A stretch of 64,000 nt of DNA. Origin: Primulina eburnea (Eukaryota; Streptophyta; Magnoliopsida; Lamiales; Gesneriaceae). The stretch covers positions 22,901,308 through 22,965,307 of the forward strand of contig NC_133104.1 of assembly GCF_022965805.1 (NCBI RefSeq). Direction: 5' to 3'. Below, piece after piece: positions 1 to 11,700 of the stretch. The stretch's first letter is position 1. Every line of letters starts with the position of its first letter. The notes beneath the pieces are model-generated. The model did no database searches. It worked only from the letters and a program-made list of their open reading frames with translations, and had not been told where the DNA came from. Made by a program: the position numbers and the translations under genes.

Positions 1-196
1 GTTGATGGCCAATGAGTTTCACTCTTTTCTCATCACTGTATTCTAGAGACTCGAACAACATCTCGATATCCTCCAACCAGCTTTCACATTCGATTGCATT
101 TTCGGTACCCCGTAAGGTAGGTGGTCTGAAAGACTGGAATCGTTTTAACAGAGTCTCCATGGGTGTAGCAGTAACGTCCATTGGATCCTCGGATGT
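1..196 (-). pseudogene. TE-A gag, internal fragment (cut by window edge and by TE-B)
   Basis: Read on the minus strand, this is the early part of a Ty3/gypsy Gag. It contains LLKRFQSFRPPTL followed by ECESWLEDIEMLFE, and it aligns with the better preserved gags at 3220-4248, 38007-38969 and 56785-57684. Gag would form the particle shell in the cytoplasm. The frame is open from 191 to the window edge, so the rest of gag and all of pol lie outside. The first 20 or so codons are at 19815-19876, displaced by the TE-B insertion; bases 192-196 are the GATGT target duplication. The overlapping plus-strand reading frame is a shadow. Family assignment is firm; completeness is unknown. Confidence 0.75.
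192..196. repeat. Target-site duplication GATGT of TE-B, left copy
   Basis: GATGT directly precedes TGTGGGGACC at 197 and occurs again at 19815-19819 directly after the other LTR end. This fixes both ends of TE-B. Confidence 0.9.
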
Positions 197-1937
197 TGTG
201 GGGACCCGGACGCTAATCATCTTCTTAATCGTCGTTGGGATTTAATTATCAGTTCTGATAAACAGGATCTAAATTTTTTTTCTTTTTAATTTATAACTGC
301 GGAAGGTAATGGACTCTAAATACTATACATGTTTGTATATAAAAATACAAATTCAGTATTAAAATACAATAATGTACAACCTTCTAATCTAAGGTTTAAA
401 GTTCTAGTAGTAAAGTCCAATCTACTGTAAGTCCGGAATCACCACGCTAAACTCGTCTTCTCGCATCATCTTCTCGACCCTGATCCAGCCCCACCTGTTG
501 TCCTGCACACATACAAAACACGACAACAGCCGGATAACTCCGGTGAGAATAAATCCCAGTATAAAACATGGTAAGCATGTATATACACAAACTAATTCAT
601 AAAACATGAGATCATGTATAAACACAATATATTTCATAATCTATGAAATTAAGCATGCAGCTCCAATCAGATAAACATGCATATAAACAATCTAAATCAT
701 AAAACATGCTAGCACAACTGAAAGCAATAACGATGGGTCCCATGATCTAGGAGCCACATCCATATAAGTATGAAATCCTAATCAAATCATGTCTAGACTT
801 GACTCGATCTGTAACTCTAGGGATCCCGGGGTGAATAAGACGTCACTGTCTGTCACCTACCCTACCAATCGAGGTGCTGTACGTCTTATTCCTAGACTTC
901 GGCCTGATTTGTATCCGCATCTACAATAGGGGCGGTGATCTTCCCCTAAGCTGTGATATCGCCGAACGTCTAGAAGTCTGCCTGATCTCCAGACTGTCCT
1001 ATCTTAATGCATGAATACAAAATCTGTAAACAAGCATAATCATCTTAATGCAATGCAACATGATCTGTAAACAAAGCATAGCAAGATTTGCATACAAGTT
1101 CTATAAACAAATCTATAAACAAGAATATAGTATGTGATTTATTGGGCAACTCAAATGGTGATCTCAATTGAGTTGTTTCTTCCCGAATATCACATGAATT
1201 ATACCTTTGTCGTCCCCGTCCGAGGAAGACGAAGTCTTGAAGTCCAGTCTGTCCATATCCGATCTGAAATGACAAAACCAAATACACTGTATCACTGTGT
1301 AGCTCAATTCACAATCTGTGCTGATCAATACTCAATTCAGTATACAATCTGATCAATGTCTGAACAAGATACAATCTGAGTCGTATCAATAATATCCCGA
1401 TATAATCTAAATCATATCTGAATCTGATTAATCTGTTCAAGCATATGAATATCTAACAAATACATCCTCAGAGATGCTGAAATACAAAACACCGACATAC
1501 GATATTCTTTCTTTGATCTGACTTCACATATCTACTGAATAATCTATCCAGACATACAAGAATAATCATCTATTCATTCTTCAATCAAGAACAATACAAA
1601 TCTAGTGTTTGATCCCAATCAATATCTTTCGAAAATCATAACAATTACAGAAACAGTCTGTTCTTTAATCTGACTTCAATTCTATAATGTCTACGGTAGT
1701 ATAAACGTCATATCTGAATCACATGCAATTCTAGCAACATCATATTTCCAAAATACTGCAAAACGTAATGAAACTTACGTCCTTGTGTAGCTCTAGGCGA
1801 GAGGAGTTCAGAACTAACGTCGGATTCGAATTCTGCTACACGGTTTCTTCACAAATCAATTTAGAACCTCACGAAGACAAGTTTTCTCTCCAACCTTCAA
1901 TTTCTGCTTCTTTCTCCTCTGAAAGACACGAGTTCCA

Positions 1938-1950
1938 CTTATATATATAC
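1938..1950 (-). promoter_or_regulatory. TATA-like box of the TE-B LTR promoter
   Basis: GTATATATATAAG on the minus strand, about 50 bp downstream of the motif array in the direction of transcription. The same order is seen in the other gypsy LTRs of this window. Promoter function is inferred. Confidence 0.5.
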
Positions 1951-1998
1951 TACATGCATGTTCAAAATCGTGGCATAGTTCTTAGCTTTGCACGTCAC

Positions 1999-2226
1999 AC
2001 CGCGGGTGCGGTCCCTGCAGCACCGCGGGTGCGCTTCAGACTCGGCAATTCTATCTAAAATGCACAATTCATGACCGCGGGTGCGGCTCTTCCAATACCG
2101 CGGGTGCGGTCTGGCACCGCGGGTGCGGTGTATGCAAGACCGCGGGTGCGGTCTTGCTTCGCCCAAAATTCCTACCCTACTGGACTTACACCGCGGGTGC
2201 GGCGTAAACAAGGGCGCGGGTGCGGT
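1999..2226 (-). repeat. U3 array of ACCGCGGGTGCGGT motifs, four pairs
   Basis: Eight copies start near 1999, 2022, 2074, 2097, 2116, 2139, 2190 and 2213. Each copy can fold on itself (ACCGC against GCGGT). Within a pair the spacing is always 23 bp; pair-to-pair spacing is 75, 42 and 74 bp. The motif is very CpG-rich in an otherwise AT-rich LTR. Confidence 0.9.
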
Positions 2227-2356
2227 CTTGCACGTTCTAAAAATTTATATTTTGCTTCGAGCAACATCCCATAATCTTATCTGATCAATTCTACAAGTCT
2301 TGGGATATTTCAGTAATCTTGTCTGATCATTTTTACGACAATTCTGGGGCATTACA

Positions 2357-2372
2357 TTTCTCCCCCTCTTAG
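2357..2372 (-). other. Polypurine tract of TE-B
   Basis: On the minus strand AAGAGGGGGAGAAA abuts the LTR start TGTAATGCCCC, the expected place for plus-strand priming. Confidence 0.8.
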
Positions 2373-3219
2373 ATCTGAGTTCGTCCCCGAACTCATGACA
2401 ATTCCATCAAATATAATAGAAGAAATATGTAACAGATTTTAACATCCAAACTCGTTTTACTAACGTCATTCTGAGGTATTTTTCTTTGATCAAGCTCTGA
2501 TTCTGGTCTGGAATCAGAAGTCAAGAAGTATAATATCATAATCCTTCTTCAACTCGTTCTAGCCGAATCAATCCCGCATTACCAGCTATACTTGGTATTG
2601 ATTCAATTCTGAAATCTACCTTTCTGATATCAAACACATCTGAAATCTTATCTAGGCAACACCAGTCAACTATTGTACTACTAGCAACTCTGTCATTGCT
2701 AGACTCGATTTCAATGAATCTATTGAATACATAAGGATACCATCTGTTCCTTTTTGTAATAATCGAGTCATAAACAGTACAATAATTTAAGGAATTCTGG
2801 ATCTAGAATCCTTACCGGAAAATCTCCGTTTATCAGCCAGATCTGGTCTGAATCTTACCGTTTCTGGCACACATTCTACGATATTTCTGTACTTGTTTAG
2901 CATATACATGTCAAAAATGCACTCAGAATCATATAACACAAGTACATCACAATCTAGTTCAATCTCAATCTTATCTAACCGTGGTATATCATGTCACAGA
3001 AATCTCTGATATCAACATATTCCTCAACAACCAAAGAATCAATACTATAGTAAACACAGATTCAACAGATATAGCATATCTCCATGCTACTCAATCACAG
3101 ATACTCATAAATAATGCATTAATACATATCAATACCTATGCATATAATCATAAAAGGAATAGCACCTGTTGCGAATTCTGGGTCTGTTCTTTAGTCATTA
3201 CCACCAATGACTCTGTGCT
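2373..3219 (-). pseudogene. TE-B residual pol and 3' non-coding region
   Basis: No open frame of use. Short stretches resemble the decayed region between protease and reverse transcriptase of TE-H (around 56100-56400), for example the shared run near 2640-2760 and 56210-56340. Protease, most of reverse transcriptase, RNase H and integrase are absent. The segment is therefore a pol remnant reduced to under 0.9 kb. Confidence 0.55.
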
Positions 3220-4248
3220 TTAAGATCTTCGAAAATGCCTCTGAGGACAAACTTTAGCAAAGTGTCCCGTCTGCTTACAGATATTGCACTTACCAAGCAC
3301 TCCTTGGCATTGTTCTGTAGAATGTCGCCCTCCACACGTCCTGCAATACACTCCGGTATAGCTCGGACTAGGACTGCTAGAACTAGAGGAATCACTTCCT
3401 AACTTCTTGAACAGTTTCTTTTGAATCTTCAATGGTTCTTTCTTCCTATCACTGCTGCTGCCAATCTCAACTCTAGAAGGTAGTTGCTGTGGATTTGATG
3501 TTGGAAGATCATACGAGACTCCCTGTTGTCCTATCAGAACCGTTTCTGCTCTTTTGGCCCTGTTCAGGGTGTCAGCAAAACTACTCGATTGCTTCACATT
3601 CACCAATGTACGTATTTCTGGATTTAATCCCTGAATGAACTGACTAGATATAGCATAATCGTTTCTAGCCATGAGAGGGGCAAAACGTAACAAGGTGAAG
3701 AACTGTGCTAAGTATTCATCAATACTCATCTGACCCTGTTTTAGGTTTGCAAATTCTGCACTTCTGTCCTCTCTATATGACACGTGGAAGAATCTTTGGT
3801 AGAACTCAACCTTGAAAATCTTCCATGTAATCACTGAACGACTCTGCTCTAAAGCTCCTTTGGTGAGTAACCACCATTTTCCGGCCGCTTCGTGCAACTG
3901 GTTCTCAATAAGCCTAATTCTACACTCATCTGTGAAACTCAGGAATTCAAATAACATTTCTGTCTCCTCCAGCCACTTCTCACAATCTGCTGACGTCTCA
4001 TTTCCCTTCAGAACCGACGGCTGAAATGACTGGAACCTCTGTAACTGTGTTTCCATCTGAATTTCTGACACGTCTATCTGAGGTTCTGACCTACCTGTCT
4101 GATCATATGAAGTACTGCCTCTTTCTGGAATTCTTCTGGCGGTACATCTGATTACCAAACACATTAGTAATCTAGTACTACAAATCTGTACCAATCTTTC
4201 TCTGATCATGATCATCTTATTGCTGATCATGAATCTGATCTGATTCAT
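3220..4248 (-). CDS. gag: TE-B Gag polyprotein (342 aa reading frame)
   Basis: Capsid and nucleocapsid precursor of a Ty3/gypsy element. The capsid-like domain includes EKWLEETEMLFEFL, the AAGKWWLLTK tryptophan pair and QRFFHVSYREDR. Near the C-terminus are two zinc knuckles: CRTCGGRH...C, slightly atypical in spacing, and CNICKQTGH...C, a regular CX2CX4HX4C. A basic KKLFKKL segment and a serine run precede them. The frame is uninterrupted while pol has decayed. The ancestral start matching MPPRR in TE-A would lie at 4147, but a small indel there (ATGTACCGCC) puts that ATG out of frame. The upstream in-frame Met at 4248 gives about 35 extra residues unlike other gags, so the true start is uncertain. 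Confidence 0.8.
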   Translation of the reverse strand: MNQIRFMISNKMIMIRERLVQICSTRLLMCLVIRCTARRIPERGSTSYDQTGRSEPQIDVSEIQMETQLQRFQSFQPSVLKGNETSADCEKWLEETEMLFEFLSFTDECRIRLIENQLHEAAGKWWLLTKGALEQSRSVITWKIFKVEFYQRFFHVSYREDRSAEFANLKQGQMSIDEYLAQFFTLLRFAPLMARNDYAISSQFIQGLNPEIRTLVNVKQSSSFADTLNRAKRAETVLIGQQGVSYDLPTSNPQQLPSRVEIGSSSDRKKEPLKIQKKLFKKLGSDSSSSSSPSPSYTGVYCRTCGGRHSTEQCQGVLGKCNICKQTGHFAKVCPQRHFRRS

Positions 4249-4504
4249 ACTTAAGAATACATAATACCAATTCCAATCACATAATCAGGTAAACATGTAT
4301 CTTAAAGCAGTAACACATAGTCTCATGCTAGCACATAATGTCAAGCAACATGAAATCAACCTCATGCTAGCACACACATGCAAGGAAAGAAAATTCATCT
4401 ACCCCGCTCATTCTCTTCTATCTCAATCTAAAGAATCTATCAGTTCTGACTATCTCAATCTAAAGGATCTATCGCTAAAGGACCCTTCAGTTATGGAACC
4501 TAAG

Positions 4505-4516
4505 GCTCTGATACCA
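4505..4516 (-). other. Primer binding site of TE-B (tRNA-iMet)
   Basis: Minus strand TGGTATCAGAGC, complementary to the 3' end of initiator tRNA-Met, five bases inside the 5' LTR end. Confidence 0.9.
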
Positions 4517-4521
4517 CCTGT

Positions 4522-5062
4522 TGTGGGGACCCGGACGCTAATCATCTTCTTAATCGTCGTTGGGATTTAATTATCAGTTCTGATAAACAGGGTCTAAAAT
4601 TTTTTTCTTTTTAATTTATAACTGCAGAAGGTAATGGACTCTAAATACTATACATGTCTGTATATAAAAATACAAATTCAGTATTAAAATACAATAATGT
4701 ACAACCTTCTAATCTAAGGTTTAAAGTTCTAGTAGTAAAGTCCAATCTACTGTAAGTCCGGAATCACCACGCTAAACTCGTCTTCTCGCATCATCTTCTC
4801 GACCCTGATCCAGCCCCACCTGTTGTCATGCACACATACAAAACACGACAACAGCCGGATAACTCCGGTGAGAATAAATCCCAGTATAAAACATGGTAAG
4901 CATGTATATACACAAACTAATTCATAAAACATGCGATCATGTATAAACACAATATATTTCATAATCTATGAAATTAAGCATGTAGCTCAAATCAGATAAA
5001 CATGCATATAAACAATCTAAATCATAAAACATGCTAGCACAACTGAAAGCAATAACGATGGG
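4522..5062 (-). repeat. TE-B 5' LTR, first part (before Athila insertion)
   Basis: Matches 197-737 of the other LTR with few substitutions. It stops exactly at the ATGGG target site (5058-5062) of TE-C and continues at 18219. Confidence 0.92.
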
Positions 5063-6575
5063 TGACCGACGATTTCGGTTGGGAATAATTCTAGCAAGCG
5101 GACTAGGTCAAGTTATAGTAAATGGACGTACTGTCCAAGTATCGATCCCACAGAGACTATTATTTAATTACTAAGATTCGATTATTTTATTTAATCTAGG
5201 CAAACAATAACGAGCGATTGGATTGTTATTTCAACTAAGTAAATTTTCAAACTAATGTATACTAATTAAATGACTAAATCAAATTTCCGGGAGGCTTGGA
5301 ACTTGGGGATTTTCAAATTTAAATGAAATGACCGGGAACACACGATGATAACAAACTTTTGATTAATATCATGCAATGGAATTATTTAACTATAGATCAT
5401 TTGAAGTCACGATGCGATTCTCTATATTAATTATAAATCTATTTCTAGAATTTATAATCCTATTTTCATTTAACAGTCCAAATATTTCTAATTGAATTTA
5501 ATTAAACAAAAACGCATTCATCAACGATAAAATCACAGCTGTCGCCTAAAATCGCACACTGAAACCGAATACTATTTCTAGTCGGTTTAACCGCGTGTTG
5601 ATTAATATTTTTGAAGCTAAATTTAATCAATTCTCTTTCGAGTCAAGATTAAACAACAAACATGCAAATAATTGGCCAAATTAAAAGCACGAAATTTATA
5701 CAAATATTAATCAATAACATAGAACAATTTTATAAATCAAACACTTCAATGAATAACAAAAATCAATCGTTTGTTCCTATCGTGGTCCCGATCACTAAAG
5801 AAAACTACTCCATAAATTCAAAATTAAAATCAAATTTAATAATTGAATTCATGAATAAAACTAAGAAATTAAAAGAGACGAGAAAATCTCAGCGATGACG
5901 CGCAGATATGCGTGTGAAGCGCGTTGGTTTCTCCCTCGATTTTCTCCCCGAGCCGTTGCCTTCTTCAACAAGTATGAAATCTCCTTCAAAACTCTCCAAA
6001 AGTCGGCCGCCTCCAATCTCTGAACAACCCTATTCTATCTTCGATTTTCTCTTTTATTTTCCTTCAGATTACGCGCAAATCTTTTCCAAAATCTCGATCT
6101 GATATTACGCACACGGACCCCGTGCTTGCATCCGGGCAAGGGTCCGTGTAGACTCTGCCTCAAAATTCTTCCGGAATGGTGGACACGGACCCCGTTCCTG
6201 GGTCCGTCCTGGGGTCCGTGTACAAACTGTATTTTTCTTCTTCCGGATGCAAGCGACACGGACCCCGGATACAAGTCCGGCAAGGGGTCCGTGTAGACTC
6301 TGTGATTGTCTTCCTTTGGCTTCAGATGCACGGACCCTTACACGGGGTCCGTGTATGGGTCCGGATTTCCACTTTTGCTATTTTTCCGGCATTTTTGACG
6401 TGGCATTGCGGAGTTTGACTTTTCTTTCATTTCTTTGGCTTTCATCCTCTTTTGGTCAAACCTACAATTTGCCATAATATACGAATTAAGCGCAAAACTC
6501 GGAATAAAACATGCCAGATAAGCACGAAAACGACAAAATAAAGACCCTAAAACACTATATAATTCGTGCTTATCA
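5063..6575 (-). repeat. TE-C 3' LTR (1513 bp)
   Basis: Near-identical to 16700-18213. The reading frames inside it at 5662-6102 and 6176-6477 appear equally in the other LTR and follow the motif array, so I do not call them genes. Confidence 0.93.
6111..6365 (-). repeat. ACACGGACCCC array in the TE-C 3' LTR, four 72-bp units
   Basis: Units start at 6111, 6183, 6256 and 6328 (steps 72, 73, 72). In each, CACGGACC is mirrored by GGTCC(G) exactly 29 bp further on, and in the second and fourth units also 17 bp further on. The inverted arms would allow stem-loops. Confidence 0.9.
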
Positions 6576-6586
6576 ACTCCCCCACA
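6576..6586 (-). other. Polypurine tract of TE-C
   Basis: Minus strand TGTGGGGGAGT directly before the LTR start TGATAAGC. Confidence 0.85.
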
Positions 6587-7602
6587 CTTAACCTTTGTTC
6601 GTCCTCGAACAAATCAGACAAAAATAAGGATGAGAAATACTTCAGATTCAGAACTCAAGTGACACAATCAAACCTTCTCAATTTGTCAAATTCGTTCACC
6701 CCCAGTCAAAAGATCACGCTTCGCATATCACAAGATTCGTTTTCGTCGCAATTTAAGAGTCAAACATTTACCCAGTAAAGCTCAACAGAACAAAATGTGT
6801 TTAGTGTGTAGGTCAGACTCGTACTCATCTCCAGCTACTTGGTTTCATGATCACTTATTTTCATTTGTTATAGAAACGCCCCATATGCTTGACTTTCATA
6901 CCCCTCTCTACTAAATGTTGAACGACAGTGACTTGGTTAATAGGTCTTTTTAAGCTTATAACGTAAGGCCAAGGCTCACGGCTACAATAAAAGATAGGGA
7001 ATCAAAAGTGAGATACAATAAACATTATTCCTGTAGCACATTCATTCAACTTTCGACTCGTCAACAGTTATTGTCTTTTCATCAATTCCAGAGCTCTAGC
7101 GTCTCCTTTTCTTTCTCATTGTCCACCAACTTTCACCCACAGAATTTTCGGGTGTTTTCAATACTACACACTTTCTTCCCTTTTCTTTTCTTTTTGTTTC
7201 TCTTTTTTTTTTTTTTTTTTCAATCTTTTTCATGAATAAAGATTCATTGACTCCTCCACACATATTTCTTCAACTCATTGGGGTATTTCAACCATTTCAA
7301 TGTGTACAGGAAGTTTATTTCTCTCACAAGTGGGTAGGGAAAAGTGTATAGGCTAAACTTCAGGTAGTTGATGTGGGACATTGAATAAATTACGAATGGG
7401 GGCTAATCGTGTGTCATAGACACACACCATTCGATTTTTGTAGGCTCCAAATGGGTTACTAGAGACAATAAATGATGTATCGGTTAGGCTTGAAAGGCTC
7501 AAACGGTCCAAAGATCGCCTAAATCATCCCTAAGTCACCATCGTTCGTATTTTCGCTTCGAGGGCTAATCAGACAAGTTCTAGGGATCGTTGTTCGATAT
7601 AA

Positions 7603-7644
<42 letters not shown>

Positions 7645-8705
7645 TTCACCAATTCACTATCGATGAGTAAAAGTTTGACCACGTGCATTGAACAAAATGT
7701 TGATACATAACTGGTTCATGTTAGACTCTCTCCTTGAAACTACAACTCCTCTCACTCAATACTAGGCATGAAGCAATTTTCCGGGTGATCCAAAATCTAA
7801 CAAATTAATCCGATTATCAAGTGAAACACGAGTTCTTAGTCTACAAATAGTTCCATCCTACGTGAAAAGTGCTGTTAAGTGTTGTGCAACGATGTGTAAC
7901 AAAACTGACTCACCCCCACACTTTGAACTCGACACTGCCCTCAGTGTAAAACAATATAATTTGGACTAGCATGAATGTGAAAGCAAAAATACTTCCCTGG
8001 TTAGATGTCGCGCACGTGGTGGAAAGAGGTAGAGATCAGCCAATCCTGAAAGAATGACATCGAATGCACCAAGACAAACACCGTAAAATGGAAAAGATAA
8101 AACACGAAAGCACTCCAATAAAATCCAAAATAACGTACACGGACACCGTGTAGTGGTCCGTCCTGAGGCCCGTGTAGACTCTGTAAATCGGCTATTCTGA
8201 AAGTGGAGGACACGGACCCCGTGTAGGGTCCGGGGCCAGATCCGTGCAGACTCGGGAAGTTGGCAAAATTGAGAGTTAAGTACACGGACCCCGTGTATGG
8301 GTCCGGGGTAGGGTCCGACTGGTCTCGGTATTTGAAAACGAAATTTACACAAGATGTTATACCATGCATGTACAATTCTATAAATCTAGAACTCAAATTT
8401 TAAACTCAATCAAGCACACAAGATGCAAGAATTGTACAGAAACTTCCCTGATTTGTTCGAGATTTTAAAAATCGATGGTCTTGATAAATTCTCCCACACC
8501 TGATAAATTCCACCGCCAGTAGATAAATTACCTGCACCACCATTCACTGAGATTAGCTTACGAATAATGCGGGAGAAAAAAAAAGAAAGTAAATTAGAAC
8601 AAATAAAATAAACTAAAGCATGAAAGAAAAAATAAAACTAAACACTGGGTTGCCTCCCAGTAAGCGCTAAATTTAGAGTCGATAGCCTGACTGTACTCCA
8701 TTGAT
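6587..8705 (-). other. TE-C 3' non-coding region (former env position)
   Basis: In full-length Athila elements this place often holds an env-like frame. Here I find none. It contains T-runs at 7206-7220 and 7604-7640, a second ACACGGACCCC array (8137-8318) and the short inverted word TGGGTTGCCTCCCA near 8646. The minus-strand frames at 7966-8396 simply read through the array. Confidence 0.7.
8137..8318 (-). repeat. Second ACACGGACCCC array inside TE-C, three units
   Basis: Units start at 8137, 8210 and 8282 (steps 73 and 72), with the same layout and the same AGACTCTG or AGACTCGG word after the second arm as in the LTR arrays. It lies outside the LTR, 1.6-1.8 kb from the LTR edge. Confidence 0.88.
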
Positions 8706-11700
8706 TCAGTTGGGATCCTGCAGATCCACTGTGGTCGGCTCATCGGGTATGGCACCACCATTGTAGACCTTCAGCCTATGTCCATTCACCTTGAAAGCTC
8801 CAGTTGCCTCACTAGCGATCTCCACTGTCCCATATGGAAAAACTTGCGTGATGGTGTAAGGACCGGACCACCGTGAACGCAACTTACCTGGCATCAACTT
8901 CAGTCGAGAATTGTATACTAGAACATGTTGTCCCACCGCAAATTCTCGACCGACAATGTTCTGATCATGCCAGCGTTTGGTTTTCTCTTTGTAAAGCTTG
9001 GCATTCACATAAGCCTCCAACCGAAACTCATCCAATTCATTCAACTGCAGCACTCTATCATCACCTGTGGCTGTACTTGGATTCTCCAATCGCGAGAGAT
9101 GGTCTGCAACTTGGTTCTCTGTCCCCTTTCTATCGATTATCTTCAAATCAAATTCCTGCAACAGAAGGACCCAACGAATCAGTCTTGGCTTTGCGTCCTT
9201 TTTAGCCATCAAATATTTTAAGGCTGAATGATCAGTATGCACGACAACTTTGCTCCCTATCAGATACGATCTAAACTTATCAAGAGCAAAAACCACGGCA
9301 AGAAGCTCCTTTTCTGTAGTGGCATAGTTCAGTTGGGCAGCTGATAGTGTCATACTAGCATAGTAGATGACATGAATGCATTTTTCTCTCTTTTGTCCCA
9401 ACACTGCCCCTAGAGCGGTGTCGCTTGCGTCACACATCACCTCAAATGGTGACCCCCAATCAGGTGCTATCATCACTGGTGCGGTGATCAACTTCTCCTT
9501 CAGGACCTGAAATGCCTGCACACACTCATCAGAAAAATCAAATTTCACATCTTTTATCCGTAAATTGGTCAGTGGCTTAGAAATGCAGGAAAATTTTTTG
9601 ATAAAACGTCTATAAAACCCTGCATGTCCTAAAAAACTACGCACTCCTCGGATGTTTGTTGGGGCAGGGGGTTTCTCTATCACTTCAATTTTAGCCTTAT
9701 CGACCTCAATCCCCTTTTCAGAAATTTTGTGCCCCAACACTATCCCCTCTCTCAGCATAAAGTGGCATTTTTCCCAGTTCAGCACCAAATTTGACTCCTC
9801 ACATCTCTCCAAAATTTTAGACAAATTAATCAAACAAGTATCGAATGAAGAGCCAAATACAGAAAAATCGTCCATAAATATTTCAGTGAAATCCTCAATC
9901 ATATCATGGAAAATTGCCATCATGCATCGTTGGAAGGTTGCTGGTGCATTACATAGACCGAATGGCATTCGTTTATATGCAAATGTCCCATAAGGACAAG
10001 TAAAAGTGGTTTTCTCCTGATCTTCAGGGTCAATAGGAATTTGCATATAACCTGAATAACCATCCAGGAAACAGTAAAAAGGATGTCCAGCTAACCTTTC
10101 CAACATTTGATCAATAAAAGGGAGGGGGAAGTGATTTTTACGGGTGGCGTCATTAAGTTTTCTATAATCAATGCAAACACGCCACCCTGTAACAGTTCTA
10201 GTAGGGATTAATTCATTATTCTCATTTTTGACAACAGTGATCCCACCCTTTTTCGGAACTACTTCCACTGGACTAACCCACCTACTATCAGAAATCGGGT
10301 AAATAATACCTGCGTCCAGTAGTTTAATCACCTCTTTCTTTACCACCTCTTGCATAGCTGGGTTCAGTCGTCTTTGAGGTTGGGTAGAAGTCTTGTGGTC
10401 AGCCTCCATCAGAATTTTGTGCATACACATGGATGAAGTGATCCCTTTGATGTCTGCAATGCTCCAACCAATTGCTTTGATATTATCCCTCAGAACTCGC
10501 AGCAGCTTTTCTTCCTCCAAAACTGTCAAAATAGATGAAACAATTACTGGCAGTTTATCATTGTCAAGCAAAAATAAATATTTCAAATGAGAAGGAAGAG
10601 GTTTCATCTCTAAGATTGGGGCTTCTTCAATGGATGACCTTAAAGGTCTTGGGACATGCCCAAGCTCCCCAATCCTAGAGTTTACCGTTCTCGAGATCGG
10701 TCTGCCTGCTTCCAGATAAAGCATGTATTCCTTAACATCCTCATTCTCCAACTCTCCTGAACATGAATCAGTCAAACAAACCTCCAAAGGATCTTCACCG
10801 ATCAATTCCTGCAAACTGCACTCAACAAGCTCGTCAGTAGCATCAATTCTAAAACAATCAGATTTATCATTAGGATATTTGATGGACTGAAAAACATTAA
10901 ACACCACACTCTCATCATTCAGTCTCAACACCAACTCACCCTTTTGTACATCTATCAGAGCTTTCCCAGTAGCTAAAAATGGTCTTCCCAAAATAAGAGG
11001 AATCTCACGATCCTCTTCCATGTCTAACACAACAAAATCTACTGGAAAAATAAACTTGTCGACTTTCACCAACACATCCTCTACAACTCCCCTAGGAAAT
11101 TTAATTGATCTATCAGCTAACTGTAGAGAAATTGTAGTTGGTTTCACTTCACCTATTCCTAGTTTCTCAAAACATGAATAAGGCATCAAATTAATGCTTG
11201 CACCTAAATCACACAAGGCTTTAGCAAAAAATGAAGTTCCTATGGTACAGGGGATAGAGAAACTACCTGGATCCTTAAGCTTTGGAGGTAATTTATTTTG
11301 TAAAATAGCAGAACATTCCTCCGAAAGCTTAATTGTCTCAAAGTCAACCAATTTCCTCTTGTTTGATAAAATTTCTTTAAGAAATTTTGCATATGAGGGC
11401 ATTTGAGCTAAAGCTTCTGCAAATGGGATATTTATGTGCAGCTTTTTGAAAATCTCAAGAAATTTTGAAAATTGAGTATCCAATTGCAGTTGCTTAGCTC
11501 TTTGGGGAAAGGGGAGCGAATTAATATCAACATTGGAGTTCAAGTTTAGGGACTTACCTTTCTCCTTCGTGTCATTGGATCCTTGCTTTGATGACTCCTT
11601 CTCCTTCGCATAATTATCGACATCAACCAACTCTTTCTTTATGGGAGACTTCACCGTGACTGCATTGACACCTTTAGGATTCTTCTCCGTGTCACTAGGT

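Larger units (their letters stand above)
197..2356 (-). repeat. TE-B 3' LTR (2160 bp)
   Basis: Runs from TGTGGGGACC at 197 to GGGGCATTACA at 2356 on the plus strand. It matches the split second LTR. On the coding strand U3 begins at 2356, followed by the palindromic motif array (2226-1999) and a TATA-like stretch at 1950-1938. The plus-strand reading frame at 1768-2058 and the small frames over the array are not genes. Confidence 0.9.

Noticed and set aside
1..245. Plus-strand frame at 12-245
   Set aside because: It is the antisense shadow of gag on the minus strand and crosses into the TE-B LTR.
5662..6102. Reading frames in the Athila LTR, fused into a 146-codon frame at 17299-17739
   Set aside because: In the other LTR a single change (TGA versus TGG) splits it. 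Low-complexity Lys/Asn/Ser content suggests non-coding AT-rich sequence.
6587..8705. Possible env-like gene of Athila
   Set aside because: No frame with signal peptide or transmembrane segment was found; the only frames follow the repeat array or T-runs.
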